Shown here piece after piece: positions 1-8,531 of a stretch of 64,000 nt of DNA. The notes below the pieces were generated by a model, which saw nothing but the letters and a program-made list of their open reading frames with translations, had not been told where the DNA came from and did not search any database. The stretch's first letter is position 1. The number at the start of each line of letters is the position of its first letter. A program made the position numbers and the translations under genes. This DNA comes from Saccharopolyspora ipomoeae. GTDB lineage: Bacteria > Actinomycetota > Actinomycetes > Mycobacteriales > Pseudonocardiaceae. The DNA lies in NCBI RefSeq assembly GCF_029952525.1, contig NZ_JASAOF010000003.1, forward strand, positions 1 through 64,000, written 5' to 3'.

Positions 1-63
1 GGTGAGCAGATCGGTCTGCGGCGGCAGCCCACCGGCAGGCGCGAAGTACGACGGCTCGCTCAA
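1..63 (-). CDS. N-terminal fragment, probable (S)-ureidoglycine aminohydrolase (partial)
   Basis: A reading frame on the minus strand starts at a TTG at 61-63 and runs off the left edge of the window, so only about 21 codons are visible. The residues begin SEPSYFAPAGGLPPQTDLLT. The pattern Y-F/Y-A-P-x-G-G-L-P-P-Q-T resembles my recollection of the N-terminus of actinobacterial bicupin ureidoglycine aminohydrolases, which release ammonia from ureidoglycine in purine (allantoin) breakdown. An in-frame stop lies a few codons upstream of the TTG (CTG at 67-69 is the only other candidate start), which supports a start here. It is divergent from the LuxR-type regulator at 310. The call rests on a short match and is tentative. 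Confidence 0.42.
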   Translation of the reverse strand, partial: MSEPSYFAPAGGLPPQTDLLT

Positions 64-292
64 CTCCAGCTCCCCACTCGCTTAAACATTTTGTTGAATT
101 CACCGTCGAGCTTAGGCACCCGACGCCGATTCCGGAAGGGCTCCAGCAGACGCGCCTCGCACCCGGATCGCCACCGCGGAACCCCCGTCCGGGTGGAGTC
201 CGCGACTACCGCCCGTCGGCTGATCTTCGAAATCCCCTCGAACGAGCGACAGCGGCCGCCGAGAACAAGATCCCAGGTCAGCGGCCGATTCG

Positions 293-309
293 CGAGCTAA
301 GCTCGAATC
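293..309 (+). promoter_or_regulatory. Probable -10 element for a leaderless LuxR-type gene
   Basis: TAAGCT (298-303) fits a TANNNT -10 hexamer and lies 6 nt before the GTG at 310, which has no Shine-Dalgarno sequence. That geometry would place the transcript start on the start codon. The hexamer sits inside a small palindrome, CGAGC-TAA-GCTCG (293-305), which could be an operator. No convincing -35 is visible. Confidence 0.35.
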
Positions 310-2673
310 GTGGTCTCCACTGCCAACGCCCGCGCGGGCGAGTCCGCGGGCAACCTCCCGGCCGACGTGACGAGCTTCGTCGGCCGGCGTCGTGAGATCA
401 CCCTCACCAAGCGGCTGTTCGCCGAGGCCCGCGTGGTCACCCTCACCGGGCCCGGCGGCGTCGGCAAGACGCGGCTGGCCGTGCGCGTCGCCAACAACAT
501 GCGCCGGTCGTTCCGGGACAAGGCCTGGTTCGTCGAGCTGGAGAACCTCGACGACGGCGCGCTGGTGCTCGACGCCGTCATCGAGCAGCTCAGCCTCGGC
601 GGACCGTCCTCGGCGGCGAGCCTGGAGACCATCGTCGACCAGCTCAAGAACCGCGAGATGCTGCTGGTCCTGGACAACTGCGAGCACGTCATCGAGGACG
701 TCGCACTGCTGGTCGACGCCCTGATGCGCTGGTGCCCGGGCGTGCGCGTGCTGGCCACCAGCCGGCAGTCGCTGGGCGTGGCCGGCGAGTCCACCGTCGT
801 CGTGCCGCCGATGCAGGTGCCCGACCCGGACCACCTGCCACCCGCCGAGGCCGTCGAGCAGTTCTCCTCGGTCCGGCTGTTCGTCGACCGCGCCAAGGCC
901 GCCGTGCCGGAGTTCGAGGTCACCGAGGACAACGCGGGCGCGCTGATGCGCCTGTGCCACCACCTCGACGGCAACCCGCTGGCCATCGAGCTGGCCGCGG
1001 TCCGGCTGCGGTCGCTGTCGCTGCAGCAGCTGGAGGAGCGCATCGCCGAGCGCTACGACCTGCTCACCGAGGGCCGCCGCGGCGCTCCCCCGCGCCAGCA
1101 GACGCTGCGCGCGCTGATCGACTGGAGCTACGAGCTCCTCGACGAGCGCGACCGGCGGGCCTGGGCGCGGATGTCGGTGTTCTCCGGCAGCTTCGACCTC
1201 GCCGCCGCCGAGCACGTCGCCGGTGAGGGCAAGGGCGTGGACATCCTCACCGCCGTGCACTCGCTGGTCGACAAGTCGGTGCTGATGCGCGAGGAGGACG
1301 GCGGCGAGGTCCGCTACCGCCTGCCGCACACGCTGCGCGACTACGGCCTGGCCAAGCTCGCCGACCACGGCGAGACGGGCAAGGTCCGCCACCGGCACTG
1401 CGCGTTCTTCGCCGAGCTCGCCGAGCGGTTCGCCGCCGAGTGGATCGGGCCCGAGCAGGCGGCCTGGGTGCAGCGGCTGCGCCACGAGCAGGACAACCTG
1501 CGCGCGGCCCTGCGGTACGCCGCCGAGGGTTCGGAGACCGGCGGGACGGCGTTGCGCCTGGTCACCGACCTCTGGCAGTACTGGGGCATCCGCGGGCTCA
1601 ACACCGAGGCGCGGCACTGGCTCGACGAGGTCCTCGACCACACCCCGCGCGACCTGCCGGAACGGGCGCGGGCGCTGCGGATCAGCGCCTGGTTCTCACT
1701 GCTGCAGGGGCACCTGGACAAGGCGATGCCGAAGCTGGAGCGGGCGACCGTGCTGGCCACCCAGCGCGGCGACGAGGTCGAGCGCGCCTACCTGACGCTG
1801 CTGCACGGACTCGTCGCGTTCTTCCAGGACGACCAGCGGCGCGGCGTCGACCTGGTCGGCGAGGCGCTGGAGAAGTTCCGCCGCACCGAGGTGCTGGCCG
1901 GTGAGCTGTGGTCGCTGCACGCGCTGGGCCTGATCAAGGGCATGGGCGACGACGCCGACGGCGGGCTGCGGCTGCTCGCGGAGTGCATCCAGCTCTCCAC
2001 CGAGCACAGCGAGCTGTACTGGCGCTCCTACGCGCAGTGGGCGACCGCGCAGGTGCAGATGCGCCGGGATCGCGCCGATCGCGCGGAGAACTCGGTGAAG
2101 GAGGCGCTGCGGCTGCAGCGCGAGCTCGACAACCGGCTGGGCATCGCCTTCAGCCTGGACACCCTGGCGTGGATCGCGCACCGGCAGCAGCGCTTCGAGC
2201 GCGCGGCCCGGCTGCTGGGCACCTCGTCGGCGCTGTGGGACGCGGTCCGCTCGGCGCCGGGGTTCTGGGCGCGCTTCGCGGGCGACCACGACCAGCACCT
2301 GATGCAGATCCGCACGGCGCTGGGGCCGGAGGCGTTCGACGAGCACTACGAGCGCGGCCGGGAGATGTCGCTGGGGCACGCCGTGGACTACGCGCTGGAG
2401 ATCAAGCGGCACAGCAGGCGCTCCACCGCCGAGTCCGCGGAGGACAACGTGCACCCGATGCCGCTGACCCGGCGGGAGCGGCAGATCGCCGACCTGGTCG
2501 CCGAGGGGCGCACCAACAAGGACATCGCCGAGAACCTGGTGATCGCCCAGCGGACGGTCGAGGGGCACGTGCAGAACATCCTGACCAAGCTCGACTTCAC
2601 CTCCCGCGCGCAGATCGCGGGATGGGTCGCGGGTCAGCGTTCGGGTGACGGAGCCGACAGCCCGGCCCTGTAA
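310..2673 (+). CDS. LuxR-family STAND ATPase transcriptional regulator
   Basis: This 787-residue protein is an AfsR/NB-ARC-like signalling ATPase with a DNA-binding tail. Walker A is GPGGVGKT at residues 47-54, and a Walker B-like LLVLDNCEH lies near residue 118. An NB-ARC winged-helix region follows, then a long alpha-helical TPR-like segment (about 400-680). The C-terminal LuxR/GerE helix-turn-helix (about 717-773) contains RRERQIADLVAEG and TVEGHVQNIL. Proteins of this class usually sense a ligand or partner through the repeats and activate nearby or secondary-metabolism promoters; the target here is unknown. The start is GTG with no visible ribosome binding site. It is a monocistronic gene divergent from the purine-catabolism fragment, which makes that gene a candidate target. 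Confidence 0.85.
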   Translation: MVSTANARAGESAGNLPADVTSFVGRRREITLTKRLFAEARVVTLTGPGGVGKTRLAVRVANNMRRSFRDKAWFVELENLDDGALVLDAVIEQLSLGGPSSAASLETIVDQLKNREMLLVLDNCEHVIEDVALLVDALMRWCPGVRVLATSRQSLGVAGESTVVVPPMQVPDPDHLPPAEAVEQFSSVRLFVDRAKAAVPEFEVTEDNAGALMRLCHHLDGNPLAIELAAVRLRSLSLQQLEERIAERYDLLTEGRRGAPPRQQTLRALIDWSYELLDERDRRAWARMSVFSGSFDLAAAEHVAGEGKGVDILTAVHSLVDKSVLMREEDGGEVRYRLPHTLRDYGLAKLADHGETGKVRHRHCAFFAELAERFAAEWIGPEQAAWVQRLRHEQDNLRAALRYAAEGSETGGTALRLVTDLWQYWGIRGLNTEARHWLDEVLDHTPRDLPERARALRISAWFSLLQGHLDKAMPKLERATVLATQRGDEVERAYLTLLHGLVAFFQDDQRRGVDLVGEALEKFRRTEVLAGELWSLHALGLIKGMGDDADGGLRLLAECIQLSTEHSELYWRSYAQWATAQVQMRRDRADRAENSVKEALRLQRELDNRLGIAFSLDTLAWIAHRQQRFERAARLLGTSSALWDAVRSAPGFWARFAGDHDQHLMQIRTALGPEAFDEHYERGREMSLGHAVDYALEIKRHSRRSTAESAEDNVHPMPLTRRERQIADLVAEGRTNKDIAENLVIAQRTVEGHVQNILTKLDFTSRAQIAGWVAGQRSGDGADSPAL

Positions 2674-2716
2674 CGTTCTTGCCCACTATCACAACGGGTA
2701 GTCAAAAACGTTCTTG
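2672..2716. repeat. Direct repeat AACGTTCTTG upstream of the transglycosylase gene
   Basis: AACGTTCTTG occurs at 2672-2681 and again, identical, at 2707-2716, 35 bp apart. Both copies lie between the regulator stop and the GTG at 2803. Spacing near three and a third helical turns would suit a protein binding site upstream of the cell-wall enzyme gene. It may also be chance. Confidence 0.3.
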
Positions 2717-2802
2717 ATGGCGCCCAAATGGCTCAATCTAGGTAGTCGACCCCGTAGAAACCACCATGCAGGGTAACTCTCCGTTCCGGAGTCTGGTTCC
2801 TC

Positions 2803-3606
2803 GTGACCCCCGACGAGACGAAGAACCCCGACCAGATCACCCCCGACACCCCGCAGGACCGGAAGACCGGTGGGCACCGTTGGGAGAGGACGGTGCCCTT
2901 CGGCAGCCGGCTGCGCGCGACCTTCCTCGGAGAGCGCGCCGACCGCGCGCACCGCGTCGCCCCCAAGGTGCGCTCGCTGCAGGTGGGCGCCGCCGTCGCA
3001 GCGTTCGGCGTGCTCGGCGTCTTCACCGCCGCCGCAGGTGGCGACGACGTGAAGACCGAGTCCGCGCCCGTCCACCAGGCCGCCGAGATCGCCCCGCTGG
3101 TCGCCCCGGCCCCGCAGGCGCACGTCCCCGCGCCCGCACCGGCCGTCCAGCCCCAGGCCCCCGCCCCGGCAGCTGCCCCCGCTCCGGCCGCCGTCCCCGC
3201 CCCGGCCGCGCAGCCCGCCCCCGCTGCGGTGCCGGAGGAGAAGCCGAAGGACCAGGTCGACGCCTGGATCAAGGAAGCCGTCAAGGTCATGGAGGCCAAC
3301 GGCATCTCGCGCCACCAGATCGACCAGGAAGCCATCCGGACGATCATCATGAAGGAGTCGAACGGCGACCCCAGCGCCACCAACAACTGGGACTCCAACG
3401 CCGCGGCCGGCACCCCGTCGATCGGTCTGATGCAGACCATCGAGCCGACCTTCGAGTCCTTCGCGCTGCCTGGCCACCAGGACATCTACAACCCGGTCGA
3501 CAACATCATCGCCGCCACCCGCTACTCGATCGACCGCTACGGCTCGCTCTCCGAGGTGCCGGGCATCGCGGGCCTGCGCTCCGGCGGCAGCTACCAGGGC
3601 TACTGA
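2803..3606 (+). CDS. Secreted or membrane-anchored lytic transglycosylase (SLT-type domain)
   Basis: This 267-residue protein probably cleaves peptidoglycan. It has a charged N-terminus (1-60), a hydrophobic segment around residues 62-80 (VGAAVAAFGVLGVFTAAAG), a Pro/Ala-rich linker (about 95-150) that would span the wall, and a lysozyme-like SLT domain (about 155-267). Within the domain, the motif MKESNGDPSA carries the likely catalytic Glu at about residue 185, and GLMQTIEPTF matches the SLT GLMQ block. The start is GTG; no strong ribosome binding site is seen. The gene is followed by a good hairpin terminator and stands alone. Similar proteins in actinomycetes act in wall remodelling or resuscitation; the specific role is not shown by sequence. 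Confidence 0.8.
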   Translation: MTPDETKNPDQITPDTPQDRKTGGHRWERTVPFGSRLRATFLGERADRAHRVAPKVRSLQVGAAVAAFGVLGVFTAAAGGDDVKTESAPVHQAAEIAPLVAPAPQAHVPAPAPAVQPQAPAPAAAPAPAAVPAPAAQPAPAAVPEEKPKDQVDAWIKEAVKVMEANGISRHQIDQEAIRTIIMKESNGDPSATNNWDSNAAAGTPSIGLMQTIEPTFESFALPGHQDIYNPVDNIIAATRYSIDRYGSLSEVPGIAGLRSGGSYQGY

Positions 3607-3652
3607 TCCCACCCCGACGAGGGAAAATCCCGCAGTCGGATCCCCCGCAGTC

Positions 3653-3694
3653 GAATCCCCCGCAGTCCCTCCCCCGAGACCGCGGGGGATTCTC
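3653..3694. terminator. Rho-independent-type terminator between convergent genes
   Basis: GAATCCCCCGC (3653-3663) pairs perfectly with GCGGGGGATTC (3682-3692) across an 18-nt loop and is followed by a short T-containing tail. The left arm sits in a stretch where a CCCGCAGTC block is repeated three times (from about 3629 to 3669). Confidence 0.7.
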
Positions 3695-3704
3695 TTGCGC
3701 GGGC

Positions 3705-4397
3705 TCAGGAATCGAGGCCGGAGAGGGTGCCCTCCAGGGCTTCGGCGACGAGCTCGCGCATGGCCCACTCGGCGCGGACGCGGTCGCCCGCGCGGATGCA
3801 CTCGGCGATCTCGCAGTGCAGCCGGACCGCGACCGGGCGCGGGTGGACCGGCATCAGGCCGTGCCCGGCGCGCCAGCGCAGCAGCTCCTCGACGACCTCG
3901 TGGAGCTGGGCGAACATCTCGTTGCCGGAGGCGGTCAGGATCAGCCGGTGGAACTCGACGTCGGCGTCCATGAACGCGTCCAGGTCGCCGGCGCGCGAGG
4001 TCGCCACCATCCGCTCGGACAGCGCGACCAGCCGGGCGACGTGGTCGTCGGCGGCGCGGTCGGCGGCGACCGCGGCGGCCACCGGCTCGACGGCGGTGCG
4101 CAGCTCGGCGAGGGTCTTGAGCTCGCCGGCGCGGTCGGCGGCCAGCCGCCAGCGGATCAGCATCGGGTCGAAGCTGTTCCACTCCTCGCGCGGCCGGACC
4201 ACGATCCCGACCCGCTTGCGCCCTACGACGAGCCGGATCGAGGCGAGCGTGCGGACGACCTCGCGGGCGACGCTGCGCGAGATCCCGAACCGGTCCTCCA
4301 GCTCATCGATGCGCAGCACGCTGCCGGGCGCGTGGGTGCCCTCGGCGATCTCCTGGCCGAGCACTTCCAGCACCTTGCCGTGCAACCCGCCGCCCAT
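3705..4397 (-). CDS. GntR-family (FadR subfamily) transcriptional regulator, probable gluconate repressor
   Basis: This 230-residue regulator has an N-terminal winged helix-turn-helix (about 5-70; LRIDELEDRFGISRSVAREV) and a C-terminal all-helical FCD ligand-binding domain (about 85-225; motif DADVEFHRLILTASGN). The ATG at 4397 is chosen because AAGGAG lies 9 nt upstream; an extended frame to 4484 has no such signal. It is transcribed divergently from a gluconate permease gene 170 bp away. A perfect 9-bp inverted repeat in the shared spacer is the probable operator. By family precedent it would repress the permease until gluconate or a phosphorylated product binds. Confidence 0.85.
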   Translation of the reverse strand: MGGGLHGKVLEVLGQEIAEGTHAPGSVLRIDELEDRFGISRSVAREVVRTLASIRLVVGRKRVGIVVRPREEWNSFDPMLIRWRLAADRAGELKTLAELRTAVEPVAAAVAADRAADDHVARLVALSERMVATSRAGDLDAFMDADVEFHRLILTASGNEMFAQLHEVVEELLRWRAGHGLMPVHPRPVAVRLHCEIAECIRAGDRVRAEWAMRELVAEALEGTLSGLDS

Positions 4398-4479
4398 CCG
4401 CACACGCTCCTTCGCCGGTGAAAAACGCGTTCGATCGATTCCCGAGAGTAGGGCCAGAACCCGGGTGACGGGTGTAACA

Positions 4480-4517
4480 GTCATACTTAATCGGTCAGGA
4501 TAAGCAAAAAGTATGAC
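4480..4517. promoter_or_regulatory. Inverted-repeat operator between gntR-type and gntP genes
   Basis: GTCATACTT (4480-4488) and AAGTATGAC (4509-4517) are perfect inverted arms 20 bp apart. Between them is a looser inner repeat, CTTAATC with GGATAAG. The region is much richer in AT than its surroundings and lies between divergent starts. It is the natural binding site for the adjacent GntR protein. Confidence 0.6.
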
Positions 4518-4566
4518 TTAATGCTTAGGCTGTGGCGCGCACCAGCTGCTCAACGAGGAGCCCCTC

Positions 4567-5955
4567 ATGCTTTCCAGCCTCTCCGTCCCGCTCGCCCAGG
4601 CCGCGACCTGGACCGCGCAGGACACGCGCCTGCTGAGCGCAGCCGTCGCGGGCATCGCCGTGATCGTGCTGCTGATCAGCTGGGCGAAGCTGCACCCCTT
4701 CCTGTCGCTGGCGCTCGGCGCGACCACGCTCGGCGTGGTGGCCGGGATGCCCTTCGCCGACCTGGTCGACACCTTCACCGAAGGCCTCGGCAAGACCGTC
4801 GGCGACGTCGGCCTGCTCGTCGCGCTCGGCGCGATGCTCGGCAAGCTGCTCACCGACAGCGGCGGCGCCGACCAGGTCGTCGAGACCGTCATGCGCCGCA
4901 CCACCAGCAAGACCCTGCCGTGGGCGATGGTGTTCATCGCCGCGCTGCTGGGCCTGCCGATGTTCTTCGAGGTCGGCGTCGTCCTGCTGGTCCCGGTCGT
5001 GGTCATGGTCGCCGCCCGGACCGAGCAGCCGATGCTGCGGGTCGGCATCCCGGCCCTGGCCGGTCTGTCGATCCTGCACGGTCTCGTCCCGCCGCACCCC
5101 GGCCCGCTGGCCGCCGTCGACGCGCTGCACGTCGACCTCGGTCTGACGCTGGCGCTGGGCATCGTCGTCGCGATCCCGACCGCGATCGTGGCCGGCCCGG
5201 TGTTCGGGTCGTTCATCGCCAAGCGCGTCGACCTGCCGCCGGCCACCCACCTGCTGGGCTCGACGCCCGCGCGGGAGGAGCAGCAGCACCGGCCGAGCTT
5301 CGTGGCCGCCGTGGCGATGCTGCTGCTGCCGGTCGTGCTGATGCTGTGCAAGTCGGTCGCCGACCTGACGCTGACCGAGGACACGCTCGGTTACACGATC
5401 CTCGACACCGTCGGCACGCCGGTCGTGGCGATGATGCTGACCGTGCTGATCGCCATCGTGGTGCTCGGCCGCGGCGCCCGGTTCTCCCGCGACCGGCTCT
5501 CCGACGTCGTCGGCGGGTCGCTGCCCGCGATCGCCGGGATCATCCTCATCGTCGGCGCCGGCGGCGGTTTCAAGCAGACGCTGGTCGACTCGGGCGTCAA
5601 CGACGTGATCACCGACCTGGCCGCCGGGGCGAGCCTGTCGCCGCTGGTGCTGGGCTGGCTGATCGCGGTCGGCATCCGCGTCGCGACGGGTTCGGCGACG
5701 GTGGCCACGATCTCGGCCGCCGGCATGGTCGCCCCGCTGGTCATGGGCCTGCCGCCCACCCAGGGCGCCCTGGTCGCCCTCGCGATCGGCTCCGGCTCGC
5801 TGTTCCTGTCGCACGTCAACGACGCCGGCTTCTGGCTGGTCAAGGAGTACTTCGGCATGACGGTCGGCCAGACCCTCAAGACCTGGTCGGCCATGGAGAC
5901 GATCCTCTCCGTCGTCTCCTTCGCCGTCATCCTCCTCCTCTCCGCCGTCGTCTAG
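4567..5955 (+). CDS. gntP: Gluconate:H+ symporter (GntP family)
   Basis: A 462-residue integral membrane permease with about 12-14 hydrophobic segments spread over the full length, typical of GntP/GntT transporters that import gluconate or related sugar acids with protons. Family features include SILHGLVPPHPGPLAAV (near 170), ATGSATVATISAAGM (near 380) and a C-terminal SHVNDAGFWLVKEYFGM block. The ATG at 4567 follows GAGGAG at 7-nt spacing. It is paired with a divergent GntR regulator. No gluconate kinase is in the window, so the downstream step must be encoded elsewhere. A strong terminator follows. Confidence 0.9.
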   Translation: MLSSLSVPLAQAATWTAQDTRLLSAAVAGIAVIVLLISWAKLHPFLSLALGATTLGVVAGMPFADLVDTFTEGLGKTVGDVGLLVALGAMLGKLLTDSGGADQVVETVMRRTTSKTLPWAMVFIAALLGLPMFFEVGVVLLVPVVVMVAARTEQPMLRVGIPALAGLSILHGLVPPHPGPLAAVDALHVDLGLTLALGIVVAIPTAIVAGPVFGSFIAKRVDLPPATHLLGSTPAREEQQHRPSFVAAVAMLLLPVVLMLCKSVADLTLTEDTLGYTILDTVGTPVVAMMLTVLIAIVVLGRGARFSRDRLSDVVGGSLPAIAGIILIVGAGGGFKQTLVDSGVNDVITDLAAGASLSPLVLGWLIAVGIRVATGSATVATISAAGMVAPLVMGLPPTQGALVALAIGSGSLFLSHVNDAGFWLVKEYFGMTVGQTLKTWSAMETILSVVSFAVILLLSAVV

Positions 5956-5965
5956 GCACCCCCGC

Positions 5966-6003
5966 GAAGAACCCCCGGGCCGCACCAGACCCGGGGGTTC
6001 TTC
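5966..6003. terminator. Terminator after gntP
   Basis: GAAGAACCCCCGGG (5966-5979) pairs perfectly over 14 bp with 5990-6003 around a 10-nt loop. It lies just past the gntP stop. The 5956-6227 spacer holds this hairpin, a palindrome array and the probable helR promoter. Confidence 0.8.
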
Positions 6004-6037
6004 CCTGCCGTCACCCCACCCTCGCCTCGGGTGACCG

Positions 6038-6101
6038 GATTTCAACGGAAGTCGGGAACCCCATCTCCATTGAAATCGGGTGCCCGGTTTCCATTGAAAT
6101 C
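6038..6101. repeat. Palindrome array, locus 1 (three 16-nt units, 24-nt period)
   Basis: Units start at 6038, 6062 and 6086, exactly 24 nt apart. Each is a 6-4-6 palindrome: GATTTC-AACG-GAAGTC, then CATCTC-CATT-GAAATC, then GGTTTC-CATT-GAAATC. The 8-nt joints read GGGAACCC and GGGTGCCC, so the stems extend by GGG/CCC to hairpins of about 22 nt separated by 2 nt. See the first finding for the family. Confidence 0.8.
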
Positions 6102-6162
6102 GCGTCCGGCACCGGGCGGGCCGCTCCTGGGCGCGAGCCGGACCCCGACTTCGGGGGCGCGG

Positions 6163-6168
6163 TATATT
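6163..6168 (+). promoter_or_regulatory. Possible -10 element upstream of helR
   Basis: TATATT at 6163-6168 is an unusually AT-rich hexamer in this GC-rich spacer and is a good -10 match, about 60 nt before the helR start. The -35 region is weak. I could not see the rifamycin-associated inverted repeat known upstream of some helR genes. Confidence 0.35.
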
Positions 6169-6227
6169 GGCTGGTCGGGCCTTGGGGGTCCGGTTGTTCT
6201 GTCCGCGCCTGGTTTTGAGGTGGCTCA

Positions 6228-8528
6228 TTGTCCGACGCCCGAGTTGATCGGGAAACCGCCCGCGCCGAGGAGATCGCGGCCGAGCAGCGCTACCTGAACG
6301 TGCTGTACGGCAAGCTCGACGATCTCCGAGCGGAGACCACCCAGCGGCTCAAGGCCACGCTGCGCGACAGCGGAGGACCACCGCAGGCGCGCACCGAGCG
6401 CGACATCTCCACCCGCATGTACACCGACAAGCTGACCCAGCTCAGCGCCGTCGAGCACGGCATGTGCTTCGGCCGCCTGGACCTCGACAGCGGCGAGACC
6501 TTCCGCGTCGGCCGTCTCGGCCTCTTCGACGAGGACAACGAGTACGAACCGCTGCTGCTGGACTGGCGCGCCCCGGCCGCGCGGCCGTTCTACCTGGCCA
6601 CGGCCGCCGCGCGGGACGGCGTGCACCGCCGCAGGCACCTCAAGACCAGCTGGCGCAAGGTCCTGGACTACGAGGACGAGGTCCTCGACCTGGACGCCGC
6701 CGAGCAGGGCAGCGACCTGGGCCTGGCCGGTGAGGCGACGCTGCTGGCGCGGCTGGACGCCCGGCGCACCGGGCAGATGCAGGACATCGTCTCCACGATC
6801 CAGGCCGAGCAGGACCGCATCATCCGCGCGGGCATGAACGGCGTGCTGGTCGTGCAGGGCGGTCCCGGCACCGGCAAGACCGCCGTGGCGCTGCACCGCG
6901 CGGCCTACCTGCTCTACACGTTCCGCGAGCAGCTGTCCAAGCGCGGCGTGCTCGTCGTCGGCCCGAACCCGACGTTCCTGCACTACATCGGCCAGGTGCT
7001 GCCGTCGCTGGGCGAGACCGGCGTGCTGCTGTCCACTGTGGGCGGTCTGTACCCCGGGATCACCGCCACCGCGGTCGAATCTGCGCGCACCGCCGAGATC
7101 AAGGGCCGGGCGGGCATGACCGACGTGCTCACCGCCGCGGTCCGCGACCGGCAGCAGGTGCCCCGCGACCACGTCGAGGTCACCTTCGACCGCGAACCGC
7201 TGTTCCTCAAGCGCAAGGACGCCACCGCCGCGCGCACCCGGGCGCGCCGCACGCGCCGCCCGCACAACCTGGCCCGCCGGGTGTTCCAGGACGAGATGTA
7301 CCGGTCGCTGACGCTGCAGGTCGGCGAGCGGCTGGGCCTGGACCTGCTGGACCGCCGCGACCTCGACGAGATCAACGCCGAGCTGCGCGCCGACCCGGCG
7401 GTGAGCACCGCGCTCGACGCCCTGTGGCCGGAGATGACCCCGCAGCGGTTGCTGGACGAGCTGCTGAGCTCGCCGGAACGCCTGGCCACCGCCACCGCCA
7501 AGGTCCTCGGCGTCGGCGCCGACGAGCGCGACGCGCTGCTGCGCGCGGCGGGCGAGCCGTGGACGCCCGCCGACGTGCCGCTGCTGGACGAGCTCGCCGA
7601 GCTGCTCGGCGAGGACGACGCGGCCGCGCGCGCCGAGCAGGAGCGCCAGGAGCGCGAGGAACTCGCCTACGCCCAGGGCGTGCTGCACATCATGGAGCAG
7701 GACGAGGAGATCGCCGACGAGGAGCGGCTGCGGGTCTCCGACGTCCTCGACGCGGAGCTGCTGGCCGAGCGGTTCCGCACCCGCAGCGACCTGTCGGCCG
7801 CCGAGCGGGCGGCCGAGGACCGCACCTGGACGTTCGGTCACGTCATCGTCGACGAGGCCCAGGAGCTCTCCGAGATGGCGTGGCGGGTTCTGATGCGGCG
7901 CTGCCCGAGCCGGTCGATGACGCTGGTCGGCGACGTGGCGCAGACGGGCGCGCTGAGCGGCACGAGCTCGTGGGACGAGGTGCTCAGCCCGTACGTGCAG
8001 GACCGCTGGAAGCTGGCGGAGCTGACGGTGAACTACCGGACCCCGGCGGAGATCATGGACGTCGCCGCCGAGGTCCTGTCCGACATGGACACCGAGCTGG
8101 AGCCGCCGCAGTCGGTGCGCACCACCGGGAACCCGCCGTGGTCGCAGCAGATCGCGCCCGAGGACCTGGTTTCCGAGCTCCCCCAGGTGGTTTCGGAGGA
8201 GCTGGCGGAGGTCGCCGACGGTCGCCTGGCGGTGCTGATGCCGCCGGAGCTGCTGGCCGAGATCGGGCCGCGGCTGGCGGAGTCGCTGCCGGAGGCGGTG
8301 GTCGGCACCCGGCCCGACGACCTGGAGTCGCCGGTGGTGCTGCTGACGGTGGACGAGGCCAAGGGCCTGGAGTTCGACGCGGTGCTGCTGGTGCGGCCGG
8401 AGGCCGTGGCCGAGGAGTCGGACCGCGGCCTCAACGACCTCTACGTGGCCCTCACCCGATCCACCCAGCGCCTCGGCATCGTCCACTGCGACGACCTGCC
8501 GCCGTCGCTGGCCCGGTCGTTCGAGTAG
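6228..8528 (+). CDS. helR: HelD/HelR-like RNA polymerase-recycling ATPase (UvrD-like superfamily 1)
   Basis: This 766-residue protein resembles UvrD-like helicases but has the HelD architecture: an N-terminal coiled coil (about 5-60; AEEIAAEQRYLNVLYGKLDD) that enters the RNA polymerase channel, Walker A GGPGTGKT (211-218), a Walker B-like VDEAQE (541-546), and C-terminal motifs VDEAKGLEFDAVLL and NDLYVALTRSTQRLG. Known HelD/HelR proteins release stalled RNA polymerase, and some displace rifampicin. The start is TTG, supported by GAGG at 7-nt spacing. It stands alone, so its trigger cannot be read from context. Confidence 0.82.
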   Translation: MSDARVDRETARAEEIAAEQRYLNVLYGKLDDLRAETTQRLKATLRDSGGPPQARTERDISTRMYTDKLTQLSAVEHGMCFGRLDLDSGETFRVGRLGLFDEDNEYEPLLLDWRAPAARPFYLATAAARDGVHRRRHLKTSWRKVLDYEDEVLDLDAAEQGSDLGLAGEATLLARLDARRTGQMQDIVSTIQAEQDRIIRAGMNGVLVVQGGPGTGKTAVALHRAAYLLYTFREQLSKRGVLVVGPNPTFLHYIGQVLPSLGETGVLLSTVGGLYPGITATAVESARTAEIKGRAGMTDVLTAAVRDRQQVPRDHVEVTFDREPLFLKRKDATAARTRARRTRRPHNLARRVFQDEMYRSLTLQVGERLGLDLLDRRDLDEINAELRADPAVSTALDALWPEMTPQRLLDELLSSPERLATATAKVLGVGADERDALLRAAGEPWTPADVPLLDELAELLGEDDAAARAEQERQEREELAYAQGVLHIMEQDEEIADEERLRVSDVLDAELLAERFRTRSDLSAAERAAEDRTWTFGHVIVDEAQELSEMAWRVLMRRCPSRSMTLVGDVAQTGALSGTSSWDEVLSPYVQDRWKLAELTVNYRTPAEIMDVAAEVLSDMDTELEPPQSVRTTGNPPWSQQIAPEDLVSELPQVVSEELAEVADGRLAVLMPPELLAEIGPRLAESLPEAVVGTRPDDLESPVVLLTVDEAKGLEFDAVLLVRPEAVAEESDRGLNDLYVALTRSTQRLGIVHCDDLPPSLARSFE

Positions 8529-8531
8529 GTC

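Noticed and set aside
2674..2802. c-di-AMP (ydaO-type) riboswitch before the transglycosylase gene
   Set aside because: Such riboswitches precede some actinobacterial wall hydrolase genes, but this leader is short and lacks the conserved core.
6038..6101. CRISPR array, suggested by regular spacing of repeats
   Set aside because: The joints are only 8 nt and partly palindromic, there are no unique spacers of 30 nt or more, and no cas gene is present.
6102..6227. Rifamycin-associated element upstream of helR
   Set aside because: I looked for the inverted repeat of CTTG/CAAG type reported upstream of some actinobacterial helR genes and saw only weak partial matches.
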